Assembly (NCBI RefSeq): GCF_003813965.1
Contig: NZ_CP033896.1
Span: 1,178,001 to 1,242,000 of the forward strand
From: Corynebacterium choanae
GTDB taxonomy: Bacteria; Actinomycetota; Actinomycetes; Mycobacteriales; Mycobacteriaceae
DNA length: 64,000 nt
Direction of reading: 5' to 3'
The translations under genes and the position numbers were made by a program. Shown piece after piece: positions 62,935 through 64,000 of the stretch. The notes beneath the pieces are model-generated. The model did no database searches and was not told the DNA's origin. It saw only the letters and a program-made list of their open reading frames with translations. Numbering within the stretch: the stretch's first letter is position 1; every line of letters begins with the position of its first letter.

Positions 62935-63578
62935 GTGCAATACCGCTGCTGGCCGCAGATAGTGGACGTAAAAGCCGATGGAGCCACTGGCAGTGCCGCT
63001 ATTTTGTCTTCGTCGGCTTCCCAATAGTGGCTTTCGGTGGAAACCAGGCCGCAGTGCACCTTTGCTGGCAACTGGTGCACAGCGGCCTGGTTTTGCGCAC
63101 GCGGGAGGGGGGTTTCGCGGCGCTTCTCACCTGTGACTGATAACGCCTGCGCAACGCTTTGCTGTGCTGTTCTTTGCACCGGGCAGCGCTGGTGACAAGC
63201 ATGACAGCTGCCACCCACTCCCAGGCCGCGGTCTGGCCGCACAGGCGAAGATCCACCGGTTGGCCGACTCGTTGGTGTGGCAGGCGACGTCCATCGTTGC
63301 ATCGCTATCTGCCCGACTTGGCTCGTGAAGTAACCGTGCGGCTACGGCTGCGGTGGGGAAGTGTTGATAGATGTGGGAGGTGTCGGCTACCCTCATCAAC
63401 CGACATGCCAGCAGCATAAGCATCGATGACGACTGCGCAAATCCCGGCAACAGCCAACCCTTGCAGGGGCATGCTTTGCAGGTCAGCCGGGTGATTGGCG
63501 CTCCGATAAAGCCGCGAAGCCTGTATGTTGCTGCTGGTCAATAGCCTGTAATCATTGTCAAGTGAAAGACTGCTGCTT
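62935..63578. other. 644-base region between the GmrSD-like gene and the last lipoprotein gene
   Basis: It holds the terminator at 63041-63094. No further gene or structure identified. Confidence 0.45.
63041..63094 (+). terminator. Terminator after the GmrSD-like gene
   Basis: A 12-bp stem, AAACCAGGCCGC (63041-63052) with GCGGCCTGGTTT (63082-63093), continues after one A-A mismatch into GTGCACC/GGTGCAC and ends in TTTT. Confidence 0.75.
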
Positions 63579-64000
63579 GTGACTTTCGTATCAACCAACT
63601 GCCGACATCGCTGGGGACGGCAGCTCACCGTTGCCGCAGTGGCATCGCTGCTGCTTGCCGGGTGTGCAACCACCGAAGAGGAGTCAACACGCGCACAATC
63701 GTCGACGACTAGCACCGAGACCAGCCAAGCAGCATCGCCACGGGAGGCCGCGAAAGCTGCCAACCGGGCAATAAAAGCAGCACCTCGGTTTCAGCCCACC
63801 CCGGAGGTACTTCCCGACAGGGACTATTCCGGAATTGATGCGTCAGCAGCACTGTTCGAAACATCAGAGACGGTGATTATTAGCGGCCCGAGTGTCCCTG
63901 AACAGTTACGTGCCGCCTCCCTGGCAGTTCCTTCCCACGCCCCAATGCTGCGGTTTACCGGTGTCAATGCGGCAGCAATCAACCAAGAAATTGCTCGGCT
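63579..64000 (+). CDS. Lipoprotein, possibly cell wall-binding repeat type (3' partial)
   Basis: At least 140 residues from GTG 63579, cut by the right edge. The signal peptide ends in a lipobox LLAGC, followed by a Ser/Thr/Glu-rich spacer. The segment VIISGPSVPEQLRAASLAVPSHAPMLRF recalls the start of cell wall-binding repeat 2 domains, where a hydrophobic strand precedes a conserved Ala-Pro-(I/M)-L. The match is short, so the family is tentative; the lipoprotein call is firm. Confidence 0.6.
   Translation, partial: MTFVSTNCRHRWGRQLTVAAVASLLLAGCATTEEESTRAQSSTTSTETSQAASPREAAKAANRAIKAAPRFQPTPEVLPDRDYSGIDASAALFETSETVIISGPSVPEQLRAASLAVPSHAPMLRFTGVNAAAINQEIAR

Overview
The window looks like a chromosome segment of a Corynebacterium. 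The gene order (glgB/glgE, etfBA, cysteine desulfurase, mnmA, ligA, ACT-domain protein, gatCA, pfkA, gatB, lysE/lysG, ilvD, PH-domain protein, MscCG-type channel, ilvBNC) is the order known from C. glutamicum and, in part, from Mycobacterium tuberculosis. The base composition is moderately G+C-rich, GTG starts are common, and many starts look leaderless. No insertion sequence, tRNA, rRNA or CRISPR array was seen. The species was not identified.

Bases 1-11515 hold an 'anchored-repeat' ABC transporter locus. It has a sortase-anchored surface protein (cut by the left edge), a TroA/ZnuA-like lipoprotein, a His/Asp-rich membrane-tethered surface protein, an ABC ATPase, an ABC-3 permease and a 1215-residue cell-wall protein. 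Four of the six carry the same extracellular domain (choice-of-anchor M, TIGR03769-like), seven copies in all, with an H-x-H-x-x-W-x-F-x-x-P-G-x-Y signature in most. In the binding lipoprotein this domain appears circularly permuted and sits inside the solute-binding fold. The predicted ligand set (three His and one Asp), the His-rich tracts and Zur-like operator sequences suggest zinc, or possibly manganese, scavenging at the cell surface. This is the least understood and most interesting part of the window.

Bases 11691-31000 run through glycogen/alpha-glucan synthesis (glgB and glgE, leftward), an orphan ABC ATPase, a THUMP-like methyltransferase, electron-transfer flavoprotein etfBA, a cysteine desulfurase feeding the tRNA thiolase MnmA, a MetE-like protein that seems to lack its zinc site, a DnaQ-like exonuclease, ligA and an ACT-domain protein.

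Bases 31000-49000 carry the tRNA amidotransferase genes (gatC, gatA, gatB), 6-phosphofructokinase, a multidrug-type MFS exporter, META-domain, VanZ-like, YkvI-like, aldo/keto reductase and DoxX-like proteins, the divergent lysE exporter/lysG regulator pair, and a secreted HNH (DUF1524) lipoprotein.

Bases 49200-59212 are the branched-chain amino acid block: ilvD, a PH-domain membrane protein and an MscCG-like mechanosensitive channel leftward, then ilvB-ilvN and ilvC rightward. ilvBN is preceded by a leader peptide (MTNLQLVVVIMCRR) and an attenuator-type terminator, and an 18-bp perfect hairpin separates ilvN from ilvC. The window ends with a CDF zinc/cadmium exporter, a lone GmrSD-like DUF262/DUF1524 protein and the start of a lipoprotein gene cut by the right edge.
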